In this document: positions 9,241-18,334 of the stretch, piece by piece
How positions within the stretch are numbered: the stretch's first letter is position 1
Layout: the number at the start of each line of letters is the position of its first letter
From: Snuella sedimenti
GTDB taxonomy: Bacteria > Bacteroidota > Bacteroidia > Flavobacteriales > Flavobacteriaceae
Assembly (NCBI RefSeq): GCF_016428595.1
Contig: NZ_JAELVQ010000016.1
Span: forward strand, 1 to 64,000
Length of the DNA: 64,000 nt
Direction: 5' to 3'
The notes under the pieces: model-generated
Seen by the model: the letters and a program-made list of their open reading frames with translations, nothing else
What the model was told of the DNA's origin: nothing
The model's database searches: none
Program-made: the position numbers and the translations under genes

Positions 9241-10520
9241 TATATTAATTTAGATAAAGATTCTGTTAATGCCTTTCGGCTATATTTTTTTAAACCTATG
9301 GGATATGGTTGTAAGCTACCTTCTCTATAAGCTTTGTAATGATCTAAAATAGTAGTTTTTAACATGCCATAAGCATCATAATAGAAATAGGCACCTGTAT
9401 TAGTTTCTTTTAAAATGCTTTCCACATCCGACCCCTTTGGACCTAAAGCAATTATTGGCCTATCCGATACCATATATTCAAACAGTTTTCCGGGAATAAT
9501 ACATTTGGTGTCCTCGGAATCTATTTCAATAAGTAACAAAACCTGTGATTGTTTTTGATATTTAACCGACTCACTATGGGAAACGTAACCAACTTCATTA
9601 GTATACCCTATTAAACCATACTTGTTAATCTCTTTTAATACATTATCGCTAACATAACCAACTAGGTTTAACTGAAAACCTCTAGCAAACTGTTTGTTTT
9701 CAATAACCAAATCACTTAAAACCTGCCATAAAACCTCTGGATTACGTTTGGACAATAAAGACCCTATGTGCGCCAAAGTAAACTTAGCATCAAGCACAGT
9801 CTCCCCTACCGTTTCCACATCATAACCATTAGTAATAACCTCAATAGGCTGTGAAGTAAGCCCTTCGAATTCTTTTTTGGTAACCGAGCTTGTTACGATA
9901 ATCCTATCGGCTGTATTTAAAACCTTAAGTTCTAATTCTTTGTGCTTTTGCTTTGACCGTTGTGTTAACTTTAATTGTTTGTGATACCCAATAGTAGTCC
10001 ATGGATCCCTAAAGTCGGCGATCCATTGCAGTCCTAATTGTTCCTTTAATTGTAAACCAATGAGGTGCAAGCTATGAGGAGGCCCCGTAGTTATAATGGT
10101 ATCAATATTGTTACCTTTTAAATAATTTAAAAGAAATCCTACTGATGGTTTTACCCAAGCTTTCCTTGCATCTGGGATAAAGAAATTTCCTCGCACGTAA
10201 AGCATTAGCCTTTCGATTAACGATTGCCTTTTGGTTTCAGGAATTATGCCTTTACTTATTGTATATGATGATTTTTTTGAAAACAGTCCAGCAAGCTTGT
10301 AAGGCTCCTTAATAGGCTGTTTTAAAACTGTAAGTTTATCTGAAACATCGGAAGTTAAACTATCATCTTGTATGGGGTAATTAGGGTTTTCTGGGGTATA
10401 AACAATGGGTTCTATATCAAAATCTGGCAAATACTTAACAAATTTTAACCAGCGTTGTACTCCTGGCCCTCCTGCTGGTGGCCAATAATAAGTAACTATG
10501 AGTACTTTTTTTTTATCCAT
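9240..10520 (-). CDS. GT4-type glycosyltransferase
   Basis: Probable cytoplasmic GT-B fold glycosyltransferase for a surface glycan. The N-terminus reads YYWPPAGGPGVQR (11-23), typical of GT4 enzymes that build lipid-linked sugars. A second Rossmann domain with a PGKLFEYM segment (about residue 345) and a following D-R-P-I matches the nucleotide-sugar site of the family. At 426 residues the length is normal. Its stop overlaps the flippase start by one base. The intervening 80 bp to the upstream YfhO gene suggest a common transcript. Confidence 0.85.
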   Translation of the reverse strand: MDKKKVLIVTYYWPPAGGPGVQRWLKFVKYLPDFDIEPIVYTPENPNYPIQDDSLTSDVSDKLTVLKQPIKEPYKLAGLFSKKSSYTISKGIIPETKRQSLIERLMLYVRGNFFIPDARKAWVKPSVGFLLNYLKGNNIDTIITTGPPHSLHLIGLQLKEQLGLQWIADFRDPWTTIGYHKQLKLTQRSKQKHKELELKVLNTADRIIVTSSVTKKEFEGLTSQPIEVITNGYDVETVGETVLDAKFTLAHIGSLLSKRNPEVLWQVLSDLVIENKQFARGFQLNLVGYVSDNVLKEINKYGLIGYTNEVGYVSHSESVKYQKQSQVLLLIEIDSEDTKCIIPGKLFEYMVSDRPIIALGPKGSDVESILKETNTGAYFYYDAYGMLKTTILDHYKAYREGSLQPYPIGLKKYSRKALTESLSKLI

Positions 10521-10599
10521 TCCTATTGTTTCAACAAAATGCGGGAACTTAATGGTAATCTCGTTTCAATTTAAGCCCTATCCTCTCAAGAATATCAAA

Positions 10600-13026
10600 C
10601 TACTTTTTCTTAATCCCATAAAATAATCCTCCCAAGAGCAACAAAACAAAAACTATGGAACTTGCAAAAGCAATACGACTACCTGTCTTAACGACTTGGG
10701 GATCAAACTTAAACTCTATGGTATGGGATCCTGCTGGTATTTCCATTCCTCTCAATACATAATTAACACGTATATGATCGGCTGCTTTACCATCTATAAA
10801 AGCTTTCCAGCCTTTGGGGTAATACACTTCTGAAAATACAGCAAAGCCATCGTTAGCATTCTCCGATTTATATTTTAAGTAATTGGGCTTATGGTCTACC
10901 AGTTGAATTGAAGCTACGGAATCTACCTTAAAACTCGGAATGCCACCAGACTTGAATCGGCTTCCGAAATCGACGGTGTTAAGCACGGCTACTTGTTTGT
11001 TATTTAGACTATCCAAAGCCTTTATTTCTTCATTAGCAGAACTTACAACTTTAAAATCTTTAATAAACCAAGCATTTCCATTAGCTTCTGTATTGGTATA
11101 CTTAAAAAGCTGCCCCTTTTCCCCTTGTGCAATAATATACTTGGTATTTAGCATATTAAGTACATTCATATTATTCGTTGTTACATAAAAATCAAAAACA
11201 TCTTCATAACGCTTTAATTTAGCTGCATGATAACCATTCAAGGAATTATGAAAATAAGAAGCTCTAGCACCAGAAGATGTTACATCAAACACTCTAAAAT
11301 ATGTTGTGTCCTTCAATATCTCCTTATCCACTTCATTAGCCTGATAGGGTGTACTTACTTGCCTAGCCGACACAAAATCATCGTTATTTACATAACGCCT
11401 ATCAACACCAACTAAATCAAAAAGAATAAGTACTCCAAAACCAACAATCAACCATTGCTCTTTTATCTTCTCTTTTAAAAACATAAACATTATACCAGCA
11501 GAAAGCAACACTAGCAGTAGTGTTCTAATGCTATCCTCAACGAAAAGGGTACGCCTGTCTTCCTTTACAGCATCAATAAAAGCCTGGCCATAGTTTTGCC
11601 TATAGAAACCATCATTGATTCCTGAGAAATCAAACAATGAATTTTTGAAAAGTAAAAATATTAGTGCAATACCCCCTGTAATACCCAGACTGTATTTTAA
11701 ATTTTTTAATATTTCTTCGTGGTCCCTTTCCTTTTTTAATAGCGTATGTAATCCAAAAACAGCTAATACAGGAACACACAATTCTAAAATAACCTGAATG
11801 GAACTTACTGCTCTAAACTTATTATACAGTGGTACATAATCGATAAAGAAATCTGTCAATGCTCCAAAATTTTTCCCATAAGATAATAGTAATGACAAGA
11901 TCGTTCCGCCAACAAGCCACCATTTTAAACGGCCTTTAACTAAAAACAATGCAAATACAAATAAAAACAAGACAACCGCACCTATATAAGCTGGCGCCTC
12001 TACAATAGGCTGATCGCCCCAATACATTGGAGCATGCTTAGCTCCTTCAGCAGCTTGGGCTGTTGTAGCCCCTATCTTTCTATATGCATTGTATGTAGCC
12101 GAATCTTTGCCAACATCTTCTCCATTTCCCCCACCCATAAATCGTGGTATAAAAAGGTTAAATGTCTCTGCTATTCCGTAACTAAACTGCGTAATATAAT
12201 CTCGATCCAGCCCAGTAGTCACCTCCTTAGGTGTTCCATCTGGATTTACGGTTAATTCGCTTTTACTTCGAGAGCTTTCCTTTACGTACTCTTGAGTTGC
12301 CAAAATACTGGTGGCATTTAAAGCTATAGACAATAATACTGCAAACCCCAAAGTACCTATTGATTTAAAATAATGGAGCAACTGCTTGGTTCTATAAGCA
12401 TCCACCAAATAAGCAATCCCTAAAATAATTACCAATAACAATAAGTAATAAGTCATTTGGAAATGATTAGCCACAAGTTCCAACCCCATTGCAACGGTAG
12501 TCAGTAAAAATCCACCAATGTATTTCCGCTGAAACGTCAGCAATATACCACTAAGCACTAACGGCATATAGGCAATAGCGTGGGCTTTACTGTTATGCCC
12601 TACTCCCAATATAATGATAAGATACGTAGAAAAACCAAAGGCCAACGCTCCCAAGGCAGCAAGCTTAAAATCGACTTTTAAGACTAATAAGAGCATATAA
12701 AACCCTAAAAAATAAAGAAATAAATAATCAGCTGGACGTGGCAAAAACCGAAGCGTTAAGTCTAGCTTTTTGATATAATTATGTGGATACTTGGCTCCTA
12801 GTTGATAGGTAGGCATACCGCCAAAGGCACTGTTAGTCCAATAGGTTTCTTCACCGATATGGGTTCTAAAATCATTTTGTTGCTTAGCCATACCAATGTA
12901 CTGCATGATATCGCTTTGAAACAGTTGTTTCCCTTTTAAAACTGGACTAAAATAGCCTAAAGAAAGTATAACAAAACCTAATAGAACAAGTAAGTGCGGA
13001 AGTACTCTTTTAGTTGAAAATTGCAT
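10600..13026 (-). CDS. YfhO-family integral membrane protein (GT-C like)
   Basis: A large polytopic protein of 808 residues with about 12-13 transmembrane helices in the first 530 residues, an extracytoplasmic domain (about 545-775), and one last helix followed by KKK. N-terminal motifs include FQSDIMQYIGMAK and a conserved FGGMPTYQ loop. This pattern matches the YfhO family, which in Gram-positives glycosylates lipoteichoic acid. In Bacteroidota its substrate is unknown, and members are commonly found with flippase and GT4 genes as here. It heads the leftward three-gene cluster. The role as a lipid-linked sugar transferase is inferred. Confidence 0.85.
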   Translation of the reverse strand: MQFSTKRVLPHLLVLLGFVILSLGYFSPVLKGKQLFQSDIMQYIGMAKQQNDFRTHIGEETYWTNSAFGGMPTYQLGAKYPHNYIKKLDLTLRFLPRPADYLFLYFLGFYMLLLVLKVDFKLAALGALAFGFSTYLIIILGVGHNSKAHAIAYMPLVLSGILLTFQRKYIGGFLLTTVAMGLELVANHFQMTYYLLLLVIILGIAYLVDAYRTKQLLHYFKSIGTLGFAVLLSIALNATSILATQEYVKESSRSKSELTVNPDGTPKEVTTGLDRDYITQFSYGIAETFNLFIPRFMGGGNGEDVGKDSATYNAYRKIGATTAQAAEGAKHAPMYWGDQPIVEAPAYIGAVVLFLFVFALFLVKGRLKWWLVGGTILSLLLSYGKNFGALTDFFIDYVPLYNKFRAVSSIQVILELCVPVLAVFGLHTLLKKERDHEEILKNLKYSLGITGGIALIFLLFKNSLFDFSGINDGFYRQNYGQAFIDAVKEDRRTLFVEDSIRTLLLVLLSAGIMFMFLKEKIKEQWLIVGFGVLILFDLVGVDRRYVNNDDFVSARQVSTPYQANEVDKEILKDTTYFRVFDVTSSGARASYFHNSLNGYHAAKLKRYEDVFDFYVTTNNMNVLNMLNTKYIIAQGEKGQLFKYTNTEANGNAWFIKDFKVVSSANEEIKALDSLNNKQVAVLNTVDFGSRFKSGGIPSFKVDSVASIQLVDHKPNYLKYKSENANDGFAVFSEVYYPKGWKAFIDGKAADHIRVNYVLRGMEIPAGSHTIEFKFDPQVVKTGSRIAFASSIVFVLLLLGGLFYGIKKK

Positions 13027-13056
13027 GAAAAGTGATTAAAAACAATGGTCGTGAAA

Positions 13057-13341
13057 TTAATCAATTTCTTCGTAATCTACATAATCTCCTACATCTTTAT
13101 TTGAAGTTTTGGTATTTGGAATTTTATCTATACTAACCTCTCCTTCTTTTTTAGGTTGTTCTTGCTTAGGTCTATTTTGAGATTGATCAAATTGACCTCC
13201 AAAGCGTTGCTCCGCTTTTTTTACTACATACTTAGCTAGAAACGGCATAAACAAGCGTGCCAAAATTTTAACACCAAAATACACCATTAGAATGATCAAT
13301 ATCGTTCTTAATAACCCAACTGCTGAAGCATATTGTAACAT
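13057..13341 (-). CDS. DUF4834 small membrane protein
   Basis: A 94-residue protein with one transmembrane helix (LLRTILIILMVYFGVKIL, about 9-26) and a charged, Asp/Lys-rich tail. It matches the DUF4834 family; function unknown. A longer frame opens upstream at 13449, but a promoter-like TATTTTTG at 13358-13365 lies inside that extension. I therefore place the start at the ATG at 13341, with a leader of only about 10 bases. It sits just upstream of the glycan cluster on the same strand. Confidence 0.75.
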   Translation of the reverse strand: MLQYASAVGLLRTILIILMVYFGVKILARLFMPFLAKYVVKKAEQRFGGQFDQSQNRPKQEQPKKEGEVSIDKIPNTKTSNKDVGDYVDYEEID

Positions 13342-13357
13342 AGAAACATCTTTTTTG

Positions 13358-13365
13358 CAAAAATA
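13358..13365 (-). promoter_or_regulatory. -7 box for the DUF4834 gene
   Basis: TATTTTTG on the minus strand fits TAnnTTTG and lies 16 bp before the chosen ATG. It decides between the short and long start of this gene. Confidence 0.45.
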
Positions 13366-13498
13366 CAATTCTATATGTTTAAAAATCGATGAAAAATGAT
13401 AAAAAAAGTATAAAATATCTATATTTGATTCCAATTTGTGTGCATTCATCCTGTATACTTCTAAAATTCGCTCTGTTTTATTTTTAAAACTTTAAATT

Positions 13499-14479
13499 AT
13501 GAACCCTATCAAATCTGCCTTAATTCTTTTTAGCTTTATTGTTTCAGCACCAGCCTATTGTCAATACACAGAAGTTATAAACTCCAATAGACCCGGGGTA
13601 TCCCGAAGTGCTTTTTCTGTCGGCACCAATGTGGCTCAATTTGAAGTAGGCCCTTATATTCTAAAAGAAGAAAGGACTCCTGCTGCTGCTTACGAAGTTT
13701 CAGGATTTGGAATTGATTTTGCCGCCAGATACGGTTTGCTTTTTGAAGAGTTGGAACTAAATTTTGAGGGCACTTACCAAAATGACACTAAAACCTATAC
13801 CTCTAATATTGCCTCCGAAGACAAACGCTCCAATTTTAAACATTTAACCTTGGGCGCTAAATACCTTGTTTTTGACCCCTATAAAAATTCTGAAGCAGAC
13901 AAACCCAACCTATACAGCTGGAAGGCAAACCATAGTTTTAAATGGCGTTCTTTAATACCTGCTGTTTCAGTTTACGCAGGTGCTAATTACGACACAAAAA
14001 CCAATCCTTATACAGCTCCGGGCATTGAAGGTTTTAGTCCAAAAGTTATGATCGCTACTCAAAACAACTTTGCTGGTGGCTGGGTGTTTGTTATGAATTT
14101 TATTAAGGATAGAATTGGCACAGATCAATCCGATTTCCAGTACATCCTTACGCTTACCCACTCGTTTAGCCCGAAATGGGTCGTGTTTGGAGAAACACAA
14201 GGTATTAAAAGTGATTTTTATGCAGACAACCTGTTTCGTTTTGGTGGCGCTTATTTATGGGGCAAAGATTTTCAGTTAGACACTGCATTAACATTTAACA
14301 CCAAGGACACACCTTCTGTATTTAGCGTTAACTTTGGCATGTCTTATAGACTGGATTTCCATACAGACAAAGAACCTAAGGACATTAATAACGGTACTTC
14401 TGCCAAAGAAGAAAGAACCCGTCAATTAAATAGTAGAAAAACAAATAAAAGAAAAAAGAAGTCTCAGGATTTTAATTAA
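13499..14479 (+). CDS. outer-membrane beta-barrel, phenol-MetA-like transporter
   Basis: A 326-residue exported protein. The signal peptide (about 22 residues, ending APAYCQ) is followed by alternating hydrophobic/polar strands typical of an outer-membrane barrel. The opening of the mature part (INSNRPGVSRSAFSVG) and overall length resemble the MetA-pathway-like transporter family. The last 35 residues are Lys/Arg/Thr-rich. Substrate unknown. It is transcribed divergently from DUF4834 and lies 30 bp ahead of the GNAT-like gene, so the two are probably cotranscribed. Confidence 0.65.
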   Translation: MNPIKSALILFSFIVSAPAYCQYTEVINSNRPGVSRSAFSVGTNVAQFEVGPYILKEERTPAAAYEVSGFGIDFAARYGLLFEELELNFEGTYQNDTKTYTSNIASEDKRSNFKHLTLGAKYLVFDPYKNSEADKPNLYSWKANHSFKWRSLIPAVSVYAGANYDTKTNPYTAPGIEGFSPKVMIATQNNFAGGWVFVMNFIKDRIGTDQSDFQYILTLTHSFSPKWVVFGETQGIKSDFYADNLFRFGGAYLWGKDFQLDTALTFNTKDTPSVFSVNFGMSYRLDFHTDKEPKDINNGTSAKEERTRQLNSRKTNKRKKKSQDFN

Positions 14480-14509
14480 ATATTTAACCTCTGGAGTTAT
14501 TATTTTAAT

Positions 14510-15631
14510 ATGGTTACATTAAAAGAAGTAAAAACAAAAAAGGAATTAAAGGCGTTTGTCAAATTTCCTTTTAAATTATATAAAGGTTCCCCCTATTGGG
14601 TACCACCTATTATTAGTCAAGAGATGAAAACTTTTGACAAAAAGGAAAACCCGGTCTTTATGGATGCGGAAGCAACGATGTTTCTTGCTTATAAAAATAA
14701 CGAAATTGTAGGTCGTGTTGCTGCCATAATAAATTGGTTGGAGGTAAACGGGCAAAATATAAAGAAAATGCGGTTTGGTTGGTTTGATTTTATTGATGAC
14801 CTAGAAGTATCCCAAGCACTCTTTAACAAAGTAGAGGCTATTGGTAAAGCCCACGGCCTTTCCTATGCCGAAGGCCCCGTTGGTTTTTCCAATTTGGATA
14901 AAGTTGGTGTTATGACCGAAGGCTTTAACACACTTTCCACGATGATAACATGGTACAATCATCCATACTATGTTAAACATTACGAAGCTGCAAATTACAC
15001 AATAGAAAAATCGTATTCCGAAAGTAGTTTCCCATTTAGTAATGTAAAACCTGAATTTTTCAAAAAAGCTCAAATACTTATAAAAAAGCGTTACCAGCTC
15101 ACCGCTCTTAACTTCACAAAAACAGAAGATGTAATGCCCTATGTTAATAAGATGTTTGATCTGTTTAATGATAGCTATGCTGGTCTATCTTCGTTTGTAG
15201 CCATTACAGATATACAAAAGGAATATTTTAAAAATAAATTTATAAGTTTTATCAATCCTGAATATATCAAATTTGTTGTAGACTCAAAAGATAACCTCAT
15301 TGCTTTTGCCATAGTAATGCCATCTTTTGCTAAAGCCTTACAAAAAGCTAAAGGCAAACTATTCCCTCTTGGTTTTAAACACATTCTGCAGGCAAAAAAA
15401 CACAGTAAAGATGTTATTTTTTACTTGATAGGTATTCATCCGGATTATCAAAACAAAGGCATTCACGCTCTTATTTTTAATGAATACTACGATATTTTCA
15501 CTAAAAAAGGTATCGAAACATGTCTTAGAACTCCAGAACTGGAAGATAATATTGCCATAAAACAAATTTGGAAGCATTTTAACCCAGAGGTTATAAGACG
15601 CCGAAAAACCTACAAAAAAGATATAGCATAA
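14510..15631 (+). CDS. GNAT-like acyltransferase-fold protein
   Basis: A 373-residue cytoplasmic protein. The first third carries a GNAT-like core (FLAYKNNEIVGRVAAII near 60-76), and a second GNAT-like segment (LIGIHPDYQNKGIHALIF) lies near 306-323. Two half-domains in one chain are typical of a widespread Bacteroidota family that databases sometimes label GTP cyclohydrolase by error. The Q-x-K-G-I acetyl-CoA loop is recognisable but degenerate. Substrate unknown. It follows the outer-membrane gene at 13499 and ends in a very strong terminator. Confidence 0.7.
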   Translation: MVTLKEVKTKKELKAFVKFPFKLYKGSPYWVPPIISQEMKTFDKKENPVFMDAEATMFLAYKNNEIVGRVAAIINWLEVNGQNIKKMRFGWFDFIDDLEVSQALFNKVEAIGKAHGLSYAEGPVGFSNLDKVGVMTEGFNTLSTMITWYNHPYYVKHYEAANYTIEKSYSESSFPFSNVKPEFFKKAQILIKKRYQLTALNFTKTEDVMPYVNKMFDLFNDSYAGLSSFVAITDIQKEYFKNKFISFINPEYIKFVVDSKDNLIAFAIVMPSFAKALQKAKGKLFPLGFKHILQAKKHSKDVIFYLIGIHPDYQNKGIHALIFNEYYDIFTKKGIETCLRTPELEDNIAIKQIWKHFNPEVIRRRKTYKKDIA

Positions 15632-15634
15632 AAC

Positions 15635-15670
15635 AAAAGCGGTGCGACTCACTTGAGTCGCACCGCTTTT
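15635..15670. terminator. strong bidirectional terminator
   Basis: A perfect 16-bp stem (AAAAGCGGTGCGACTC with its complement at 15655-15670) and an ACTT loop separate the convergent genes ending at 15631 and 15693. Confidence 0.95.
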
Positions 15671-15692
15671 TATATTGCATAGTCCATTTCAA

Positions 15693-16952
15693 CTAACTTC
15701 CCATTGCTGCCATTACAGCAGCTGATAGGCGTTGATATGTTCCATTTTTTAAACGTTCCCTTATTGCATCGAAAGCATCTAATGTTCTAGTCACATCTTC
15801 AAGTGTATGTGTCGCAGTAGGTATTAATCGTAATAATATTAAGCCTTTTGGTATTACAGGATACACAACTATGGAACAGAAAATCCCATAATTTTCGCGT
15901 AAGTCTTTTACCAATGCCATCGCTTCAGGAATACTTCCTTCAAGATATACTGGTGTCACACAACTTTGTGTTGTCCCAATGTCAAAACCTCGATCCTTTA
16001 ATCCACTTTGTAATGCTCTTGTATTCTCCCAAAGTTTATTTTTTAACTCTGGCATTGTTTTTAGCATGTCCAAACGCTTTAAAGCACCAACAACTAACTG
16101 CATTTGCAAAGATTTTGCAAACATTTGGGATCGTAAATTGTACTTTAGATAATCTATAATTTCTTGATCGGCCGCTATAAATGCACCCGTACTGGCCAAA
16201 GATTTTGCAAAAGTTGCAAAATATACGTCAATACCATCCTGTACTCCTTGCTCTTCACCTGCTCCAGCTCCTGTTTTCCCCAAGGTTCCAAAACCATGAG
16301 CATCATCTACCAAAAATCGGAAATTGTATTTCTCTTTTAAAGCAACGATTTCCTTTAAGCGCCCTTGCTCTCCTCTCATACCAAAAACGCCTTCTGAAAT
16401 CACCAAAATACCGCCACCAGTTTGTTCTGCCATTTTAGTAGCTCGAGCTAAATTTTTCTCTAAGCTGTCAACATCATTATGCTTATAAGTGAATCGTTTA
16501 CCCATATGCAAACGCACGCCGTCTATAATACAGGCATGTGCATCAACATCATAAACAATAATATCGTCTTTAGAAACTAAGGCATCTATGGTAGACACCA
16601 TACCTTGGTAACCAAAATTTAAAAGATAAGCAGCCTCTTTATTTACAAATGAAGCAAGTTCATTTTGTAATTTCTCATGCAAAGCGGTATGTCCAGACAT
16701 CATTCTTGCTCCCATTGGATAAGCCGAGCCATGATCGGCTGCTGCTTGCGCATCCACCTTACGGACTTCTGGATGGTTTGCCAGACCCAAATAGTCATTA
16801 ATACTCCAAGTAATTACATCCTTTCCCTGGAACTTCATTCTATTGGAAATTTGACCTTCTAGTTTAGGAAACACAAAATATCCTTCAGCATGAGAAGCCC
16901 ATTTTCCTAACGGTCCCTTGTCTTTATAAATCTTTTCAAATAAATCCTTCAT
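15693..16952 (-). CDS. alpha-oxoamine synthase; candidate cysteate/serine acyltransferase
   Basis: A PLP enzyme (419 residues) of the alpha-oxoamine synthase family, which joins an acyl thioester to an amino acid with loss of CO2. Relatives are serine palmitoyltransferase, KAS-type BioF and Kbl. Visible features are GARMMSGHTALHEKLQ (about 77-92), an acidic PLP-ring residue in VDDAHGFGTLG (about 216-226) and the PLP lysine in TFAKSLASTGAF (about 249). The sequence is closer to the bacterial serine palmitoyltransferase style (KSLASTGAFIAAD) than to BioF. In Flavobacterium johnsoniae a homologous enzyme is the cysteate-fatty acyltransferase for capnine sulfonolipid. The neighbouring cysteine-synthase-type gene fits that role, but serine as substrate is equally possible. 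A 130-base leader with a palindrome precedes it. Confidence 0.8.
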   Translation of the reverse strand: MKDLFEKIYKDKGPLGKWASHAEGYFVFPKLEGQISNRMKFQGKDVITWSINDYLGLANHPEVRKVDAQAAADHGSAYPMGARMMSGHTALHEKLQNELASFVNKEAAYLLNFGYQGMVSTIDALVSKDDIIVYDVDAHACIIDGVRLHMGKRFTYKHNDVDSLEKNLARATKMAEQTGGGILVISEGVFGMRGEQGRLKEIVALKEKYNFRFLVDDAHGFGTLGKTGAGAGEEQGVQDGIDVYFATFAKSLASTGAFIAADQEIIDYLKYNLRSQMFAKSLQMQLVVGALKRLDMLKTMPELKNKLWENTRALQSGLKDRGFDIGTTQSCVTPVYLEGSIPEAMALVKDLRENYGIFCSIVVYPVIPKGLILLRLIPTATHTLEDVTRTLDAFDAIRERLKNGTYQRLSAAVMAAMGS

Positions 16953-17089
16953 TTATTACAAATCTTATTGCTATTAAAAAATTTAAGTCATAAAACCACC
17001 TCTGTAATTGCTTCATTGAAAAACAAAAACATAACTAAAACGTTCTGGTAAGCTTCATGAAAAAGTTTTTAGTCCTTGGTTAATTGATG

Positions 17090-17120
17090 CAAAATTAAAT
17101 ATTTATATGGTTTGACCATA
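17090..17120 (-). promoter_or_regulatory. promoter with palindromic operator candidate
   Basis: On the minus strand TAATTTTG (17090-17097) fits the -7 box. A perfect 15-bp palindrome, TATGGT-TTG-ACCATA (17106-17120), covers the place where the -33 element would be. This is a typical site for a dimeric regulator of the oxoamine synthase gene. The regulator is not in the window. Confidence 0.5.
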
Positions 17121-17150
17121 ATTTTTGCCTCCAATTATTTATAAAATAAA

Positions 17151-17193
17151 AAAAGAGACAACATTTTGCATTTTCAAAATTGTTATCTCTTTT
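17151..17193 (-). terminator. intrinsic terminator
   Basis: AAAAGAGACAACATTTTG pairs with CAAAATTGTTATCTCTTTT with minor interruptions. Read leftwards it ends in a T-rich run, as expected for the gene ending at 17213. Confidence 0.75.
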
Positions 17194-17212
17194 AAATACT
17201 TTATTATATCGT

Positions 17213-18253
17213 TTATTTTATATACTCTATATTTTGGGCAGCTTCTACATTAACACTATCAAAAAAGCCTTGCTCATTCATCCATTTATCACTATAAATC
17301 TTACTCATATAGCGTGATCCGTGATCTGGAAAAATAACAACAACTGTATCGTCTTTCTTGAACGTTCCCTGTTCTCCTAATTGTTTGATAGCTTGCATGG
17401 CTGCTCCTGAAGTATACCCCACAAACAAACCTTCTTCTTTTGCTATCATTCTAGCAGTGTGGGCACTATCTTCGTCTGTTACTTTTACAAATTCGTCAAT
17501 GATATCAAAATCCGTAGCACTAGGGATTAAGTTTTTTCCTAAGCCTTCAATGCGATAAGGATAAATCTCTTTCTCATCAAACTCACGCGTTTCATGGTAC
17601 TTTTTTATAACAGATCCAAAAGCATCAACCCCAATAATTTTAACATCTGGATTTTGCTCTTTCAAATACTTAGCTGTACCAGAAATGGTACCTCCTGTCC
17701 CACTACAGGCAACAAGGTGGGTTATTTTTCCTTCGGTTTGTTTCCAAATTTCTGGACCAGTACTATTGTAATGTGCATCAATATTTAACTGATTAAAATA
17801 TTGATTGATATAAACCGACCCTTTCATTTCTTCATGTAAACGCTTTGCTACCTGATAATATGATCTAGGATCATCGGCACTTACATGCGCCGGACAAACA
17901 TAAACTTTAGCGCCCATTGTTTTGAGCATATCTATTTTATCGGCTGAAGATTTAGAACTCACAGCTAAAACACACTCGTACCCTTTTATGATACTTACCA
18001 TAGCAATACTAAAACCTGTGTTACCAGAGGTAGTTTCTATAATCGTATCACCAGGCTTTAATATGCCTTTCTTTTCTGCTTGTTCTATAATGTAAAGCGC
18101 TATTCTATCTTTCGAAGAATTACCTGGATTGAAGGACTCTACTTTTGCAAAGAAATTACCTTCAAACTCCGAAGCAATTTTGTTAAGTTTAATAAGCGGA
18201 GTTTTGCCTACCAAATCTAATACATTATCAAAAACTTGATTTCTGTGTTTCAT
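17213..18253 (-). CDS. PLP-dependent cysteine/cystathionine (or cysteate) synthase
   Basis: A fold-type II PLP enzyme of 346 residues for beta-replacement on serine derivatives. The PLP lysine is in [12 protein letters not shown] (about 43-54). The substrate loop is [11 protein letters not shown] (about 69-79) and the phosphate-binding loop is [15 protein letters not shown] (about 183-197). Sequence such as [20 protein letters not shown] resembles cystathionine beta-synthases more than CysK, but the haem and regulatory CBS domains are absent. Candidate products are cysteine, cystathionine or cysteate. Adjacency to the oxoamine synthase favours cysteate for sulfonolipid head groups, but this is inference. 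It has its own -7 box at 18312 and terminator. Confidence 0.82.
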   Translation of the reverse strand: MKHRNQVFDNVLDLVGKTPLIKLNKIASEFEGNFFAKVESFNPGNSSKDRIALYIIEQAEKKGILKPGDTIIETTSGNTGFSIAMVSIIKGYECVLAVSSKSSADKIDMLKTMGAKVYVCPAHVSADDPRSYYQVAKRLHEEMKGSVYINQYFNQLNIDAHYNSTGPEIWKQTEGKITHLVACSGTGGTISGTAKYLKEQNPDVKIIGVDAFGSVIKKYHETREFDEKEIYPYRIEGLGKNLIPSATDFDIIDEFVKVTDEDSAHTARMIAKEEGLFVGYTSGAAMQAIKQLGEQGTFKKDDTVVVIFPDHGSRYMSKIYSDKWMNEQGFFDSVNVEAAQNIEYIK

Positions 18254-18311
18254 AAATGCTTTTTATAAGCTACGGTAATATTACTAAAAATAAATGTAAC
18301 TCAAAACCATG

Positions 18312-18319
18312 CAAAAGTA
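18312..18319 (-). promoter_or_regulatory. -7 box for the cysteine-synthase-type gene
   Basis: TACTTTTG on the minus strand fits TAnnTTTG, about 60 bp before the ATG. No TTG at 19 bp upstream. Confidence 0.4.
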
Positions 18320-18334
18320 AACATTTTTTTTATT

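Noticed and set aside
7783-13026. Full O-antigen or capsule locus
   Set aside because: Only a flippase, one glycosyltransferase and a YfhO protein are present; no polymerase, sugar-nucleotide synthesis or export genes.
13342-13449. N-terminal extension of the DUF4834 protein
   Set aside because: A promoter box at 13358-13365 lies inside it, and the extension is not hydrophobic in the way expected of this small membrane protein.
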